Shown: piece by piece, positions 1 through 7,422 of the stretch
Layout: every line of letters starts with the position of its first letter
How positions within the stretch are numbered: position 1 is the first letter of the stretch
Assembly: GCA_041916775.1 (NCBI GenBank)
Contig: JAYRYZ010000018.1
Span: 1 to 64,000 of the forward strand
Source of the DNA: UBA2357 sp041916775
Lineage (GTDB): Bacteria > Pseudomonadota > Gammaproteobacteria > Burkholderiales > Rhodocyclaceae
Reading direction: 5' to 3'
Length of the DNA stretch: 64,000 nucleotides
The notes under the pieces: generated by a model
The model's input: the letters and a program-made list of their open reading frames with translations, nothing else
Told to the model about the DNA's origin: nothing
The model's database searches: none
Position numbers and translations under genes: made by a program

Positions 1-72
1 CGGTTTCGCTTCACGCTTCCTCCCCACACTCGGTCACCCTCATGCAGTTGCGCTTCGCTTCATTCGCCGTGG
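1..72. other. Left-edge non-coding sequence
   Basis: These 72 bases lie beyond the stop codon of the minus-strand diguanylate cyclase. I see no coding frame, RNA gene or terminator in them. The gene to the left is outside the window. Confidence 0.4.
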
Positions 73-1749
73 TCAGCTTGTGGGAGGACTTTCACCTCCA
101 AGATCGCGCCCATGCTGGGCGCACAGCGAACACGCCCGTACGCAGTTGCGTCCGGCGCGCTTGGCGGCATACAGCATGCGGTCGGCACAATCGAGCATCC
201 CCTCGAGCGTCGTGACCCGGCTGGCGCCGAGCGCCGCCACGCCGAAGCTCGCGGTGATGCTCACGTCCCCGCTCTCGGTTGCGATGCAGCCCGCCGCGAT
301 GCGCTCGCGCAGGCGCTGCGCAAGGGCGGTGGCGGCGTCCAGCCGGGTCTGGGGCAGGAGCACCGCGAACTCTTCGCCACCGTAACGGCATAGCAGATCG
401 GTGAGACGGATTCCGTCGCGCAGGCAGCGCGCGACCTCCTGCAGCACGAGATCACCAACGAGATGGCCGCGCGTGTCGTTCACCGCCTTGAAGTGGTCGA
501 GATCGACCATGATCGCGGCGATCGGGTTGGCCTCGGGGTGGCGGCGATAGCGCTCGAACTCCGCCTGCGCCAGGCCGAAGAAGTGGCGCCGGTTGAAGAG
601 CCCGGTGAGCGCGTCGGTGTTGCCGCGCCGCTCCAGTTCCTCCTGCATGCGCTTGCGCTCGCGCACGTCACGCGAGAAGCACACCAGCCGTCCGCCCGCT
701 GCCGACACATGATGCACGCTGATCTCGACGTCGATCGCGGAACCGTCGGCATGCCTGTGACGAGTCTCGAAGCGCTCGCTGCCCCGCTCGACGAGCGCGC
801 GGAGGTGTGCGCCGAGCTGTTCCGGGGTCTGGTCGAGGTCGATATCGGCGAGCGACATCCCCAGCAACGCCTGCCTGTCCCGGCCCAGCATGCGGCAGAA
901 GGCCTCGTTGACGTCGAGGATGCGTCCCTGCAGATCGACGACGTGGAAGCCTTCCATCGAGCTCTTGACCATCGCCTCGTACTCGATCTCGCGCATGCGC
1001 TCCAGCGTGATGTCGCGCACGTAGATCGCGAGTCGCGTCACCCTGCCCACGTCGTCGGCGATCGGATAGACGCGGTTCTCGAGGTAGAGACCTTCCCCTT
1101 CATCAGTGAAGCAGACCGACTTGCCGCTGCGCACCGCCTCGTCGACATGGCGGCGGCGCACGGCAGCCAGCTCGGCGGGGATGAGATCGTAGATGCAGCG
1201 CCCGACCAGCGCGCCCTCTCCACGCCCGAGGCGCGTTGCGCTGACGCGACTGGCCGCGAGCACCTCGCCGTCCGGCCGGATCATGAATGCCGACTCGCCC
1301 GGCGCCTCCAGAAGCGCCCGCCACGTCGCCTCCGTCTCGCGCAAGGCCTGCTCGACCCGCTTCTGCTCGGTGATGTCGGTGACGAAGCCCTCCAGCGCGT
1401 CCGCCTCGTTACCGCTCGCTCGCCAGACCCCCCAGCCGCGCTCCCATACCCAGCGCGTCTCGCCGTCCGCCCGGACGATGCGATAGACCAGCTCGAAGCG
1501 TTCATGCCGCACCAGCGCGTCCTGGATGGTTGCCCACACTCGCGCTCGATCGTCCGCCACGATCAGTTGCGCGTAGGACACCTGCCCGGACAGCAGCGCC
1601 TCTGCATCGCGCCCGGTCACCGCCTGACAGCCGGCGCTGACAAACACCATCGGCCAATCCGGTTCATTCCGGCAGCGGTAGACCATTCCCGGCAACTGAT
1701 CGAGGAGTTGCGGAATGGCCAAGGGAAGGCTTTGCCGGTCGCATGCCAT
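73..1749 (-). CDS. PAS-domain diguanylate cyclase (GGDEF)
   Basis: Predicted to make cyclic di-GMP from two GTP. About 558 residues from the chosen ATG at 1749; an upstream in-frame ATG at 1902 would add 51 residues of low-complexity sequence that do not look like PAS. Three consecutive PAS domains fill roughly residues 1-385 (the first begins with a PGMVYRC-type strand), followed by a C-terminal GGDEF domain. The active-site motif is GGEEF at about residues 457-461, which is catalytically competent in this family. An RxxD product-inhibition site (RLTD) lies five residues before it. No membrane segment or signal peptide is visible, so it is probably cytosolic. The purine-rich AGGAG lies unusually far (about 17 bases) from the chosen ATG, so the start is uncertain. 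It is divergent from gbcA. Confidence 0.85.
   Translation of the reverse strand: MACDRQSLPLAIPQLLDQLPGMVYRCRNEPDWPMVFVSAGCQAVTGRDAEALLSGQVSYAQLIVADDRARVWATIQDALVRHERFELVYRIVRADGETRWVWERGWGVWRASGNEADALEGFVTDITEQKRVEQALRETEATWRALLEAPGESAFMIRPDGEVLAASRVSATRLGRGEGALVGRCIYDLIPAELAAVRRRHVDEAVRSGKSVCFTDEGEGLYLENRVYPIADDVGRVTRLAIYVRDITLERMREIEYEAMVKSSMEGFHVVDLQGRILDVNEAFCRMLGRDRQALLGMSLADIDLDQTPEQLGAHLRALVERGSERFETRHRHADGSAIDVEISVHHVSAAGGRLVCFSRDVRERKRMQEELERRGNTDALTGLFNRRHFFGLAQAEFERYRRHPEANPIAAIMVDLDHFKAVNDTRGHLVGDLVLQEVARCLRDGIRLTDLLCRYGGEEFAVLLPQTRLDAATALAQRLRERIAAGCIATESGDVSITASFGVAALGASRVTTLEGMLDCADRMLYAAKRAGRNCVRACSLCAQHGRDLGGESPPTS
106..122. repeat. Perfect 7-bp hairpin near the end of the diguanylate cyclase gene
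   Basis: GCGCCCA (106-112), loop TGC, TGGGCGC (116-122). It overlaps the last codons of the diguanylate cyclase gene. There is no T-run on either strand, so it is not a classical terminator. It could be a repeat-element edge or an mRNA 3' structure. Confidence 0.4.
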
Positions 1750-2067
1750 GGCTGGGAACGAAACACACTCCTGCGCCGGCGCTTGGCGCGCACCGGCGGG
1801 TGGTTCGCAGTAGTAACCTGATTCGATGTTGCGACGCGGCGGCGCCAGCGTCAAGCGCTCCAACGTAACTGTCGACCGGCACCTTTCCGAGGGACCATCC
1901 ACCGATCATTGCAGGTCACACCGTCGGGCCTGGCGGGGATCTGCCGCACTGTCGCAAAACGGCATGGCGAAGCCGTAGGCGCACAATTCACAACGGAGCT
2001 GCTTGCTAGACTCCGCCGAACTGACAGGTCCATCCCCTCAACAAACAGATGTCGCACTGGAGCAAGC
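1750..2067. other. Divergent intergenic region, diguanylate cyclase / gbcA
   Basis: About 318 bases between divergent starts. It must carry the promoters for both genes. A weak -10-like TAGACT lies at 2007-2012 upstream of gbcA, without a convincing -35 box. I see no other structure. Part of it can be read as an N-terminal extension of either gene, but with no recognisable domain. Confidence 0.4.
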
Positions 2068-3327
2068 ATGCACACCCATTCACCCGCCACGACCGCGATC
2101 GAACTGCTCAGGCAGCGCAAGCCGAACACCTCGCTGGCGCAAGCGCTCTATTGCGACGCCGACATGTACGCGCTCGACCTCGCCGAAATCTTCGAGAAGG
2201 AGTGGCTGTTCGCCGGCATGAGCTGTGAGATCCCTGCGCGCGGTAACTACATCACCGTCGACATCGGCCGCAACCCGGTCATCATCGTGCGCGGCGAGAA
2301 GGGTGCGATCCACGCCTTCCACAACGTCTGCCGCCATCGCGGCTCGCGCCTGTGCTCCAGTCACAAGGGCAAGGTCGCGAAGCTGGTGTGCCCCTACCAC
2401 CAGTGGACCTACGAGACGAACGGCCGCCTGCTCTTCGCAGGCAGCGAGATGGGCGCGAACTTCGACCTTGCCGAGCACAACCTGAAGCCGGTACACCTCA
2501 AGGTGGCCGGCGGCTTCATGTTCGTGAGCCTCGCGCAGAATCCGCCCGCCTTCGACGAGTTTCCCGCCGCCCTCGAGGAATACCTCGAACCCTACGATGT
2601 CGAGAACCTCAAGGTCGCGGTCGAATCGACGATCGTCGAGGAGGCCAACTGGAAGCTCGTGATGGAGAACAACCGCGAGTGCTACCACTGCAGCGGCAGC
2701 CATCCCGAGCTCCTCAACTCGCTGCTGGAGTTCGACGACACCGAAGACCCGCGCGCGACCCCGCAATACAGGGAAATGGTCGCCGCCAAGCAGGCAGCCT
2801 GGACCGCGCAGAACATCCCCTGGCAGCTGAAGCGTTTCGGCCGCCGCAACCGCGTCACCCGCACCCCGCTCGCCGACGGCGTGGTGTCCATGACCATGGA
2901 TGGCAAGGCCGCCTGCAAGAAGCTCATGGGCCGCCTCACCAGCGCCGACATGGGCTCGCTGCGCATCCTGCACCTGCCCAACTCGTGGAACCACTTCATG
3001 GGCGACCACGCGATCGTGTTCCGTGTGCTGCCGCTCGGCCCGCAGAAGACGGTGGTCACCACCAAGTGGTTGGTGCACAAGGACGCGGTCGAAGGCGTGG
3101 ACTACGATCCTCAGGAGATGCGCAAGGTGTGGGATGCCACCAACGAGCAGGACCGCCGCCTCGCAGAGGAAAACCAGCGCGGCATCAACTCCATCGGTTA
3201 CGAGCCCGGCCCCTACTCCGAGCGCTTCGAGTTCGGCGTCATCGACTTCGTTGATTGGTACGCCGAGCGCATGCTCGCGAACCTCGGCAGTCCCGCAAGC
3301 CCGCTGAAGATCGTGGCCAACGGCTGA
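2068..3327 (+). CDS. gbcA: Glycine betaine monooxygenase, Rieske oxygenase subunit GbcA
   Basis: A Rieske non-haem iron oxygenase of 419 residues that removes the first methyl group of glycine betaine, giving dimethylglycine and formaldehyde. The Rieske [2Fe-2S] ligands are visible as CRH at residues 88-90 and CPYH at 108-111. The catalytic domain has the ENNRECYHC and SHPELL motifs typical of the Pseudomonas GbcA family, and the whole chain follows that family closely. The start at 2068 has GGAG just upstream; an upstream frame to 1909 is not conserved-looking. Electrons should come from the ferredoxin reductase GbcB, but no gbcB is present here. The genes for the next step (dgcAB, etf) lie about 11 kb away on the other strand. 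Stachydrine demethylase is the nearest alternative in this family. Confidence 0.9.
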   Translation: MHTHSPATTAIELLRQRKPNTSLAQALYCDADMYALDLAEIFEKEWLFAGMSCEIPARGNYITVDIGRNPVIIVRGEKGAIHAFHNVCRHRGSRLCSSHKGKVAKLVCPYHQWTYETNGRLLFAGSEMGANFDLAEHNLKPVHLKVAGGFMFVSLAQNPPAFDEFPAALEEYLEPYDVENLKVAVESTIVEEANWKLVMENNRECYHCSGSHPELLNSLLEFDDTEDPRATPQYREMVAAKQAAWTAQNIPWQLKRFGRRNRVTRTPLADGVVSMTMDGKAACKKLMGRLTSADMGSLRILHLPNSWNHFMGDHAIVFRVLPLGPQKTVVTTKWLVHKDAVEGVDYDPQEMRKVWDATNEQDRRLAEENQRGINSIGYEPGPYSERFEFGVIDFVDWYAERMLANLGSPASPLKIVANG

Positions 3328-3351
3328 AAGCGTTCGGAAGCGGTCTCGATC

Positions 3352-3375
3352 GCCCGCAAGCCCCCGCTTGCGGGC
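3352..3375 (+). terminator. Hairpin after gbcA
   Basis: A perfect 10-bp inverted repeat (GCCCGCAAGC at 3352-3361, GCTTGCGGGC at 3366-3375) with a CCCC loop, 25 bases after the gbcA stop. No T-run follows, so it may be an mRNA-end stabiliser or a weak terminator. Confidence 0.55.
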
Positions 3376-3451
3376 ACGCTCATGGCACCAATGCTCTAAA
3401 CTGCGGTCGATTGTGCGCGTACCCGCGCTCCCGACCCGATGAGGATTGTTC

Positions 3452-3925
3452 ATGAGCACCATCTTCCGCAGCGGCATCCCTGTCACCGCGCTCCTGCTCG
3501 GCCTTGGCGGCCTGATTCCCTTCGTCGGGCTGGCCGCAGCCAGCCTGCTCGATGTGGAGACCGCGCGCGAGCCGCTGTGGCGGGCCAGCATCATGAGCTA
3601 TGGCGCGATCATCCTGAGCTTCGTCGGCGCCTTGCATTGGGCATTCGCAATGACCGCCAGCGAGATGACGAGTCAGGAACGGCGCGGCAGCTTCGCCTGG
3701 AGCGTGGTGCCGGCGCTGATCGCCTGGGGCGCAATCCTGGTGCTGCCGTTTTCGGTGGTCGCCAGCACCGCGGGCCTGGTGGTCGGGTTCTGGGCCCATT
3801 ACATGCGCGACAGCCGGCTCGCCCGCCAGATCGCCCTACCGCTGTGGTACCTGCCACTGCGCATCATGCTCACCACAATCGCGAGCCTGAGTCTCATCGC
3901 GGCTGCGGTGAGCGAATTCATCTGA
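3452..3925 (+). CDS. DUF3429 family membrane protein
   Basis: 157 residues with about five hydrophobic segments: an inner-membrane protein of the DUF3429 family, which has no established function. The family features are visible: a GLGGLIPF first helix, an SYGAIILSF-GALHW region, and a final pair of helices after LWYLPLRI. The ATG at 3452 is chosen because GAGGA lies six bases ahead; a TTG two codons earlier (3446) is possible but badly placed. It sits alone between gbcA and a small Cys-rich gene and probably has its own promoter. Confidence 0.8.
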   Translation: MSTIFRSGIPVTALLLGLGGLIPFVGLAAASLLDVETAREPLWRASIMSYGAIILSFVGALHWAFAMTASEMTSQERRGSFAWSVVPALIAWGAILVLPFSVVASTAGLVVGFWAHYMRDSRLARQIALPLWYLPLRIMLTTIASLSLIAAAVSEFI

Positions 3926-3956
3926 CCTGCGCGGTACGCACCGTCTGCCCCCGCGA

Positions 3957-4223
3957 ATGACCATCGTTGCCGAAAGCGGACGCTGCCCGACCTGCCGACG
4001 CTGGGCTGGCGTTCGGCACATTGCCGAGGACGGCGCCAGCGTGCTGCTGGACCCACTCACGCCACGCGGCACCTGCACCGAAGGCCCCTGGCACGGCACG
4101 CTGCGCGGCCCGCGCAACGCCTGCGGCCAGTGGGTGGCCTGGCTCACGCCGACGGCCACTGCCGGGACGAGCCCGCCGGGCGGAGAGCTGTGGCCGGGAA
4201 ACACGCCCCAGCCATCCGCCTAG
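3957..4223 (+). CDS. Small cysteine-containing hypothetical protein
   Basis: 88 residues, not recognised. The N-terminal half carries a CPTC pair, then a conserved-looking run of Cys, Gly and Trp residues (CTEGPWHG, NACGQWVAW), which suggests a small metal-binding or disulfide-bonded fold. There is no signal peptide. Its stop codon overlaps the stop of the convergent gene below (4220-4223). This tight convergent packing supports both being real. The start is not supported by a strong ribosome binding site. Confidence 0.5.
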   Translation: MTIVAESGRCPTCRRWAGVRHIAEDGASVLLDPLTPRGTCTEGPWHGTLRGPRNACGQWVAWLTPTATAGTSPPGGELWPGNTPQPSA

Positions 4224-4468
4224 TCCGCGCGCCCCAGCGCAGGCACGAGCACCTGCTCCACCGCCTCACGTACCTCGGGCAGCACCATGCCCGCCTGGCT
4301 GCGCAAGGCCTCGACGAGCTCCACGAGCCGCGCATCGCGGGTCTCGGCAAGCCACGCGGCGGCGGCTTGCGCGCACACGTGCGGCGAGGCACCCGCCGGC
4401 AGCGTCAGGCCGAGCGCCACGAGCCGCTCGCGGAAATCCTCGCCATCGACCAGTTCAACAATCATCAT
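4220..4468 (-). CDS. Small hypothetical protein divergent from AAA ATPase
   Basis: 82 residues beginning MMIVEL, acidic and rich in Ala and Leu, predicted all-helical after the first strand. No family recognised. The ATG at 4468 follows a very strong AAGGAGG with a seven-base spacer; the GTG at 4474 lies too close to that site. It is transcribed away from the Ycf46-like ATPase across a 142-base divergent region, so the two may share regulation. Confidence 0.6.
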   Translation of the reverse strand: MMIVELVDGEDFRERLVALGLTLPAGASPHVCAQAAAAWLAETRDARLVELVEALRSQAGMVLPEVREAVEQVLVPALGRAD

Positions 4469-4610
4469 CGGCACACCCTCCTTCGCCGCAACACGCCAGC
4501 CCGGCGCTCCGCAGCTTGACCACAGCGAAGCGCGCGGCGGATGATCGCACAGGGGTACCGCACATGCTTGCCTGAATGCGCCATCTCGCCCCGTCGCACG
4601 GAGACCGCCG

Positions 4611-6080
4611 ATGCCAAGCCCTGCCCTGTCGCGCCTGCGCCATGCGCTAGCCGGCCGCTACCCGCTGATCCACCTCGTGAGCCCCGACGAGCGGCGCCTG
4701 ACGACGCTCCTGAGGGGCCTCTCCGCGGAACACTTCGGCGACGCCCGTCCGCTCGTCAGCTGGAGCAGCACGCTGGGCTTCAGCACCAACGGCACGTCCT
4801 GCAGTGCGATCACGGAGCCGCTCGAGGCCTTGCGCGAAGTGCTCCGCGCGCCCGGGGATACCTTTTATCTTTTCAAGGACCTGCCGCTGCTGCTCGACGC
4901 CGACCCGCGCCTCACCCGCGCGCTGCGCGACCTGCATGACGGCCTCGCGGGGCGGAACAGCTGGGTGTTCGTCTCCAGCGCGAGCCCGCGCCTGCCGGAA
5001 GCCCTGGCGAATCAGGTGTTCACCGTGGACGCCGGGCTGCCGGGCGCGGCCGACATCGCAGCGCTGCTGGCACGCGCAGCCCCATCCCTGCAGCCTGAGC
5101 GCGTGCAGGTGCTGGCGCAGGCGCTCACCGGCCTGTGCAGCGACGCCATCCTCCATCTCGTCACCCGACTCGAGGCGGAACACCGACTCGACAGCCCCGA
5201 GGCGGTGCATGCCGCGCATGCAGAAAAGGCTGCTGCGCTGATGCGCGAGGGCTGCCTCAAGTTCATGCCCGAGACGATCACGATCGAGCGCGTCGGCGGG
5301 CTGGAGAATCTCAAGGAGTGGGTGCTGGCGCGGCGTGCACTGTTCGCGGGCGACCTCGCCGCGGGCACCGTGCCCATGCCTTCCGGGGTGCTCTTCATGG
5401 GGGTCAGCGGCTGCGGCAAGAGCATGGCGGCGAAGGTGATCGCGAGTGCCTGGTCGCTGCCGCTGCTGCGACTCGACATGAACCTGGTGCTGTCCGGCGC
5501 GTGGGGGACGCCCGAGTTCGCGTTCGACCATGCGCTGCGGGTTGCGGAGCAACTCGCGCCGGTAGTGCTGTGGATAGACGAGATGGAGAACAGCTTCGGC
5601 TACGACATCGGCAGCCAGGGCGGCAACAGCAACATCTTCTCGAGCTTCCTCACCTGGATGCAGGAGAAGCCACCCGGCGTCTTCGTCGTCGCCACCGCCA
5701 ACCGCATCGAGCGACTGCCCGCCGAGGTGATCCGCAAGGGCCGCTTCGATCAGCTGTTCTTCCTCGATCTTCCCAATGACGACGAGCGGCGCACGATTCT
5801 GGAGATCCACCTGCGCGCGGTCGGCGCCGACCCGACCGCGTTCAACCTCGCCATGCTCACGACCGTCACACGCAACTGGAGCGGTGCCGAGATCGAACAG
5901 GCGGTGAAGGCGGCGGTGGTGCGCGCCTGGCAGGAAGAACGTCCGGTGGGCGAGCGCGATGTGCTGTGGAGCGCGACCCACATGGTGCCGCTTGCACGCA
6001 CCATGGAGGAGCAGATCAAGCAGTTGCGCATCTGGTCGCAGGATCGCGCGACGCCGGCATCGCGCAAACCCCCCGCGTGA
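4611..6080 (+). CDS. Ycf46-type AAA+ ATPase
   Basis: 489 residues. The C-terminal half is a AAA+ module: Walker A GVSGCGKS at about 264-271, Walker B VVLWIDE at about 318-324, a sensor-1-like ATANR, and an RKGRFD motif with the arginine-finger pattern of the FtsH/Ycf46 branch. The N-terminal 220 residues are helical with no named domain. Bacterial Ycf46-like ATPases are cytosolic and have been linked to photosynthesis or carbon regulation in cyanobacteria; the role in proteobacteria is unknown. No membrane segment and no metalloprotease HExxH are present, so it is not FtsH. It starts on ATG with GGAGACC upstream. Confidence 0.8.
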   Translation: MPSPALSRLRHALAGRYPLIHLVSPDERRLTTLLRGLSAEHFGDARPLVSWSSTLGFSTNGTSCSAITEPLEALREVLRAPGDTFYLFKDLPLLLDADPRLTRALRDLHDGLAGRNSWVFVSSASPRLPEALANQVFTVDAGLPGAADIAALLARAAPSLQPERVQVLAQALTGLCSDAILHLVTRLEAEHRLDSPEAVHAAHAEKAAALMREGCLKFMPETITIERVGGLENLKEWVLARRALFAGDLAAGTVPMPSGVLFMGVSGCGKSMAAKVIASAWSLPLLRLDMNLVLSGAWGTPEFAFDHALRVAEQLAPVVLWIDEMENSFGYDIGSQGGNSNIFSSFLTWMQEKPPGVFVVATANRIERLPAEVIRKGRFDQLFFLDLPNDDERRTILEIHLRAVGADPTAFNLAMLTTVTRNWSGAEIEQAVKAAVVRAWQEERPVGERDVLWSATHMVPLARTMEEQIKQLRIWSQDRATPASRKPPA

Positions 6081-6303
6081 CGACGCATTTCACATTTGTT
6101 CCCGCATGCCACGCAATTTAACCTCCTGACAACAGCTTCGAAACATCTTTGTCCGGCCCACATGCTCAAATGCGCCGCGATACCGCCGACCATCCGGCGG
6201 CGTCGCGACGCTGCCGCGCATCGACAGGTATATCTGCCTCGATGCGCGCGGCGAGAGCCCAATACGGGTCCGGGCCGGACCCACCCTGACAAGGAGTTTC
6301 GAC
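6081..6303. other. Intergenic region upstream of aqpZ
   Basis: About 220 bases, AT-richer at its left end than the surrounding genes, between the ATPase stop and aqpZ. It presumably contains the aqpZ promoter, but I could not identify convincing -35/-10 boxes. A ribosome binding site AAGGAG is clear at about 6291. Confidence 0.4.
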
Positions 6304-6993
6304 ATGAACAAATACGGCGCCGAATTCTTCGGAACCTTCTGGCTTGTGCTCGGTGGCTGTGGCAGCGCAGTGCTCGCCGCCGGCTTTCCGGAGGTAGGCA
6401 TCGGACTGCACGGCGTCTCGCTCGCCTTCGGCCTCACGGTGCTGACCATGGCCTACGCGATCGGCCACATCTCCGGTTGCCACCTCAACCCCGCCGTCTC
6501 CATCGGCCTGTGGGCCGGCGGTCGCTTTCCCGCCAACCAGTTGCTGCCCTACATCATCGCCCAGGTGCTCGGTGCAATCGCCGCAGGTGCGGTGCTCTAC
6601 CTCATCGCCAGCGGTGCGGCCGGCTTCGATGTGACGAAGGGCTTCGCCTCGAACGGCTATGGCGAACACTCGCCCGGCGGTTACTCGCTCGTCGCGGCAC
6701 TCGTCACGGAAGTGGTGATGACCGCGTTCTTCCTCATCATCATCCTCGGTGCCACCGACAAGCGCGCCCCGGCCGGCTTCGCGCCGATCGCGATCGGCCT
6801 CGCGCTGACCCTCATCCACCTGATCAGCATCCCGGTCACCAACACCTCGGTGAACCCGGCGCGCAGCACCGGGGTGGCGCTGTTCGTCGGCGACTGGGCG
6901 GTGGCGCAGTTGTGGCTGTTCTGGATCGCACCGATCGCGGGCGCCATCGCGGGTGCAGCGATCTACCGTTTCATCGGGAAGGAAGAGCGCTGA
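6304..6993 (+). CDS. aqpZ: Aquaporin Z
   Basis: A 229-residue major intrinsic protein forming an inner-membrane water channel with six membrane helices. Both pore motifs are intact: NPA at residues 62-64 and 184-186, with the selectivity-filter arginine immediately after (R187). The length matches E. coli AqpZ (231). An N-terminal Tyr-Gly-Ala-Glu-Phe-Phe-Gly stretch and the GHISGCHLNP signature place it with AqpZ rather than the glycerol facilitators, which have a longer loop and an aspartate after the second NPA motif. The start is fixed by AAGGAG nine bases upstream. It is monocistronic. Confidence 0.95.
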   Translation: MNKYGAEFFGTFWLVLGGCGSAVLAAGFPEVGIGLHGVSLAFGLTVLTMAYAIGHISGCHLNPAVSIGLWAGGRFPANQLLPYIIAQVLGAIAAGAVLYLIASGAAGFDVTKGFASNGYGEHSPGGYSLVAALVTEVVMTAFFLIIILGATDKRAPAGFAPIAIGLALTLIHLISIPVTNTSVNPARSTGVALFVGDWAVAQLWLFWIAPIAGAIAGAAIYRFIGKEER

Positions 6994-7032
6994 ACCACCC
7001 CCGCGCTACGACCATCCGCGGAAGCGCACGCA

Positions 7033-7416
7033 TCAGCGCCCTCCCGCCGGGTCGCCGCAGGGCGTGACGCGCGTGACATCGCCTGCCGCGGCAATCACCG
7101 CCGACATCGGCACGCAGGCCGCGCCGGCGACACACCAGTCGTAGTCGGCGGTGAACTCCGAGCGGGTGAGCAGCAGCGCCGCATGTCGGCTGCGCGGGTG
7201 CCACTCCCAAACCCCCTCGTACAGCATCGCCCCGGGCGCCGGCTCCATGCCGGCGCCGTGCCCCTTCACCCGCACTGCGTCCAGCACCAACTCATCGCTC
7301 TCCACCCGCCAATCCTCTTCCCAGCGCACCTTCTCTATCGAGTGCGTCCAGGCGAGGGTGAAGGTCTGCGCTGCCAGCACCACCGTCGCGAGCGCCGTGC
7401 TCAGGCATACCGCCAT
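7033..7416 (-). CDS. DUF1850 protein associated with TRAP transporter
   Basis: 127 residues with an N-terminal hydrophobic segment followed by a DUF1850 domain (a TLAWTHSIEKVRWEEDW core and GHGAGMEP). DUF1850 proteins are regularly encoded next to TAXI-type TRAP transporters and are thought to act as periplasmic accessories; no activity is established. It lies six bases downstream of the fused permease gene on the same strand, so it is the last gene of the three-gene transporter operon. Confidence 0.8.
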   Translation of the reverse strand: MAVCLSTALATVVLAAQTFTLAWTHSIEKVRWEEDWRVESDELVLDAVRVKGHGAGMEPAPGAMLYEGVWEWHPRSRHAALLLTRSEFTADYDWCVAGAACVPMSAVIAAAGDVTRVTPCGDPAGGR

Positions 7417-7422
7417 CGGTGG

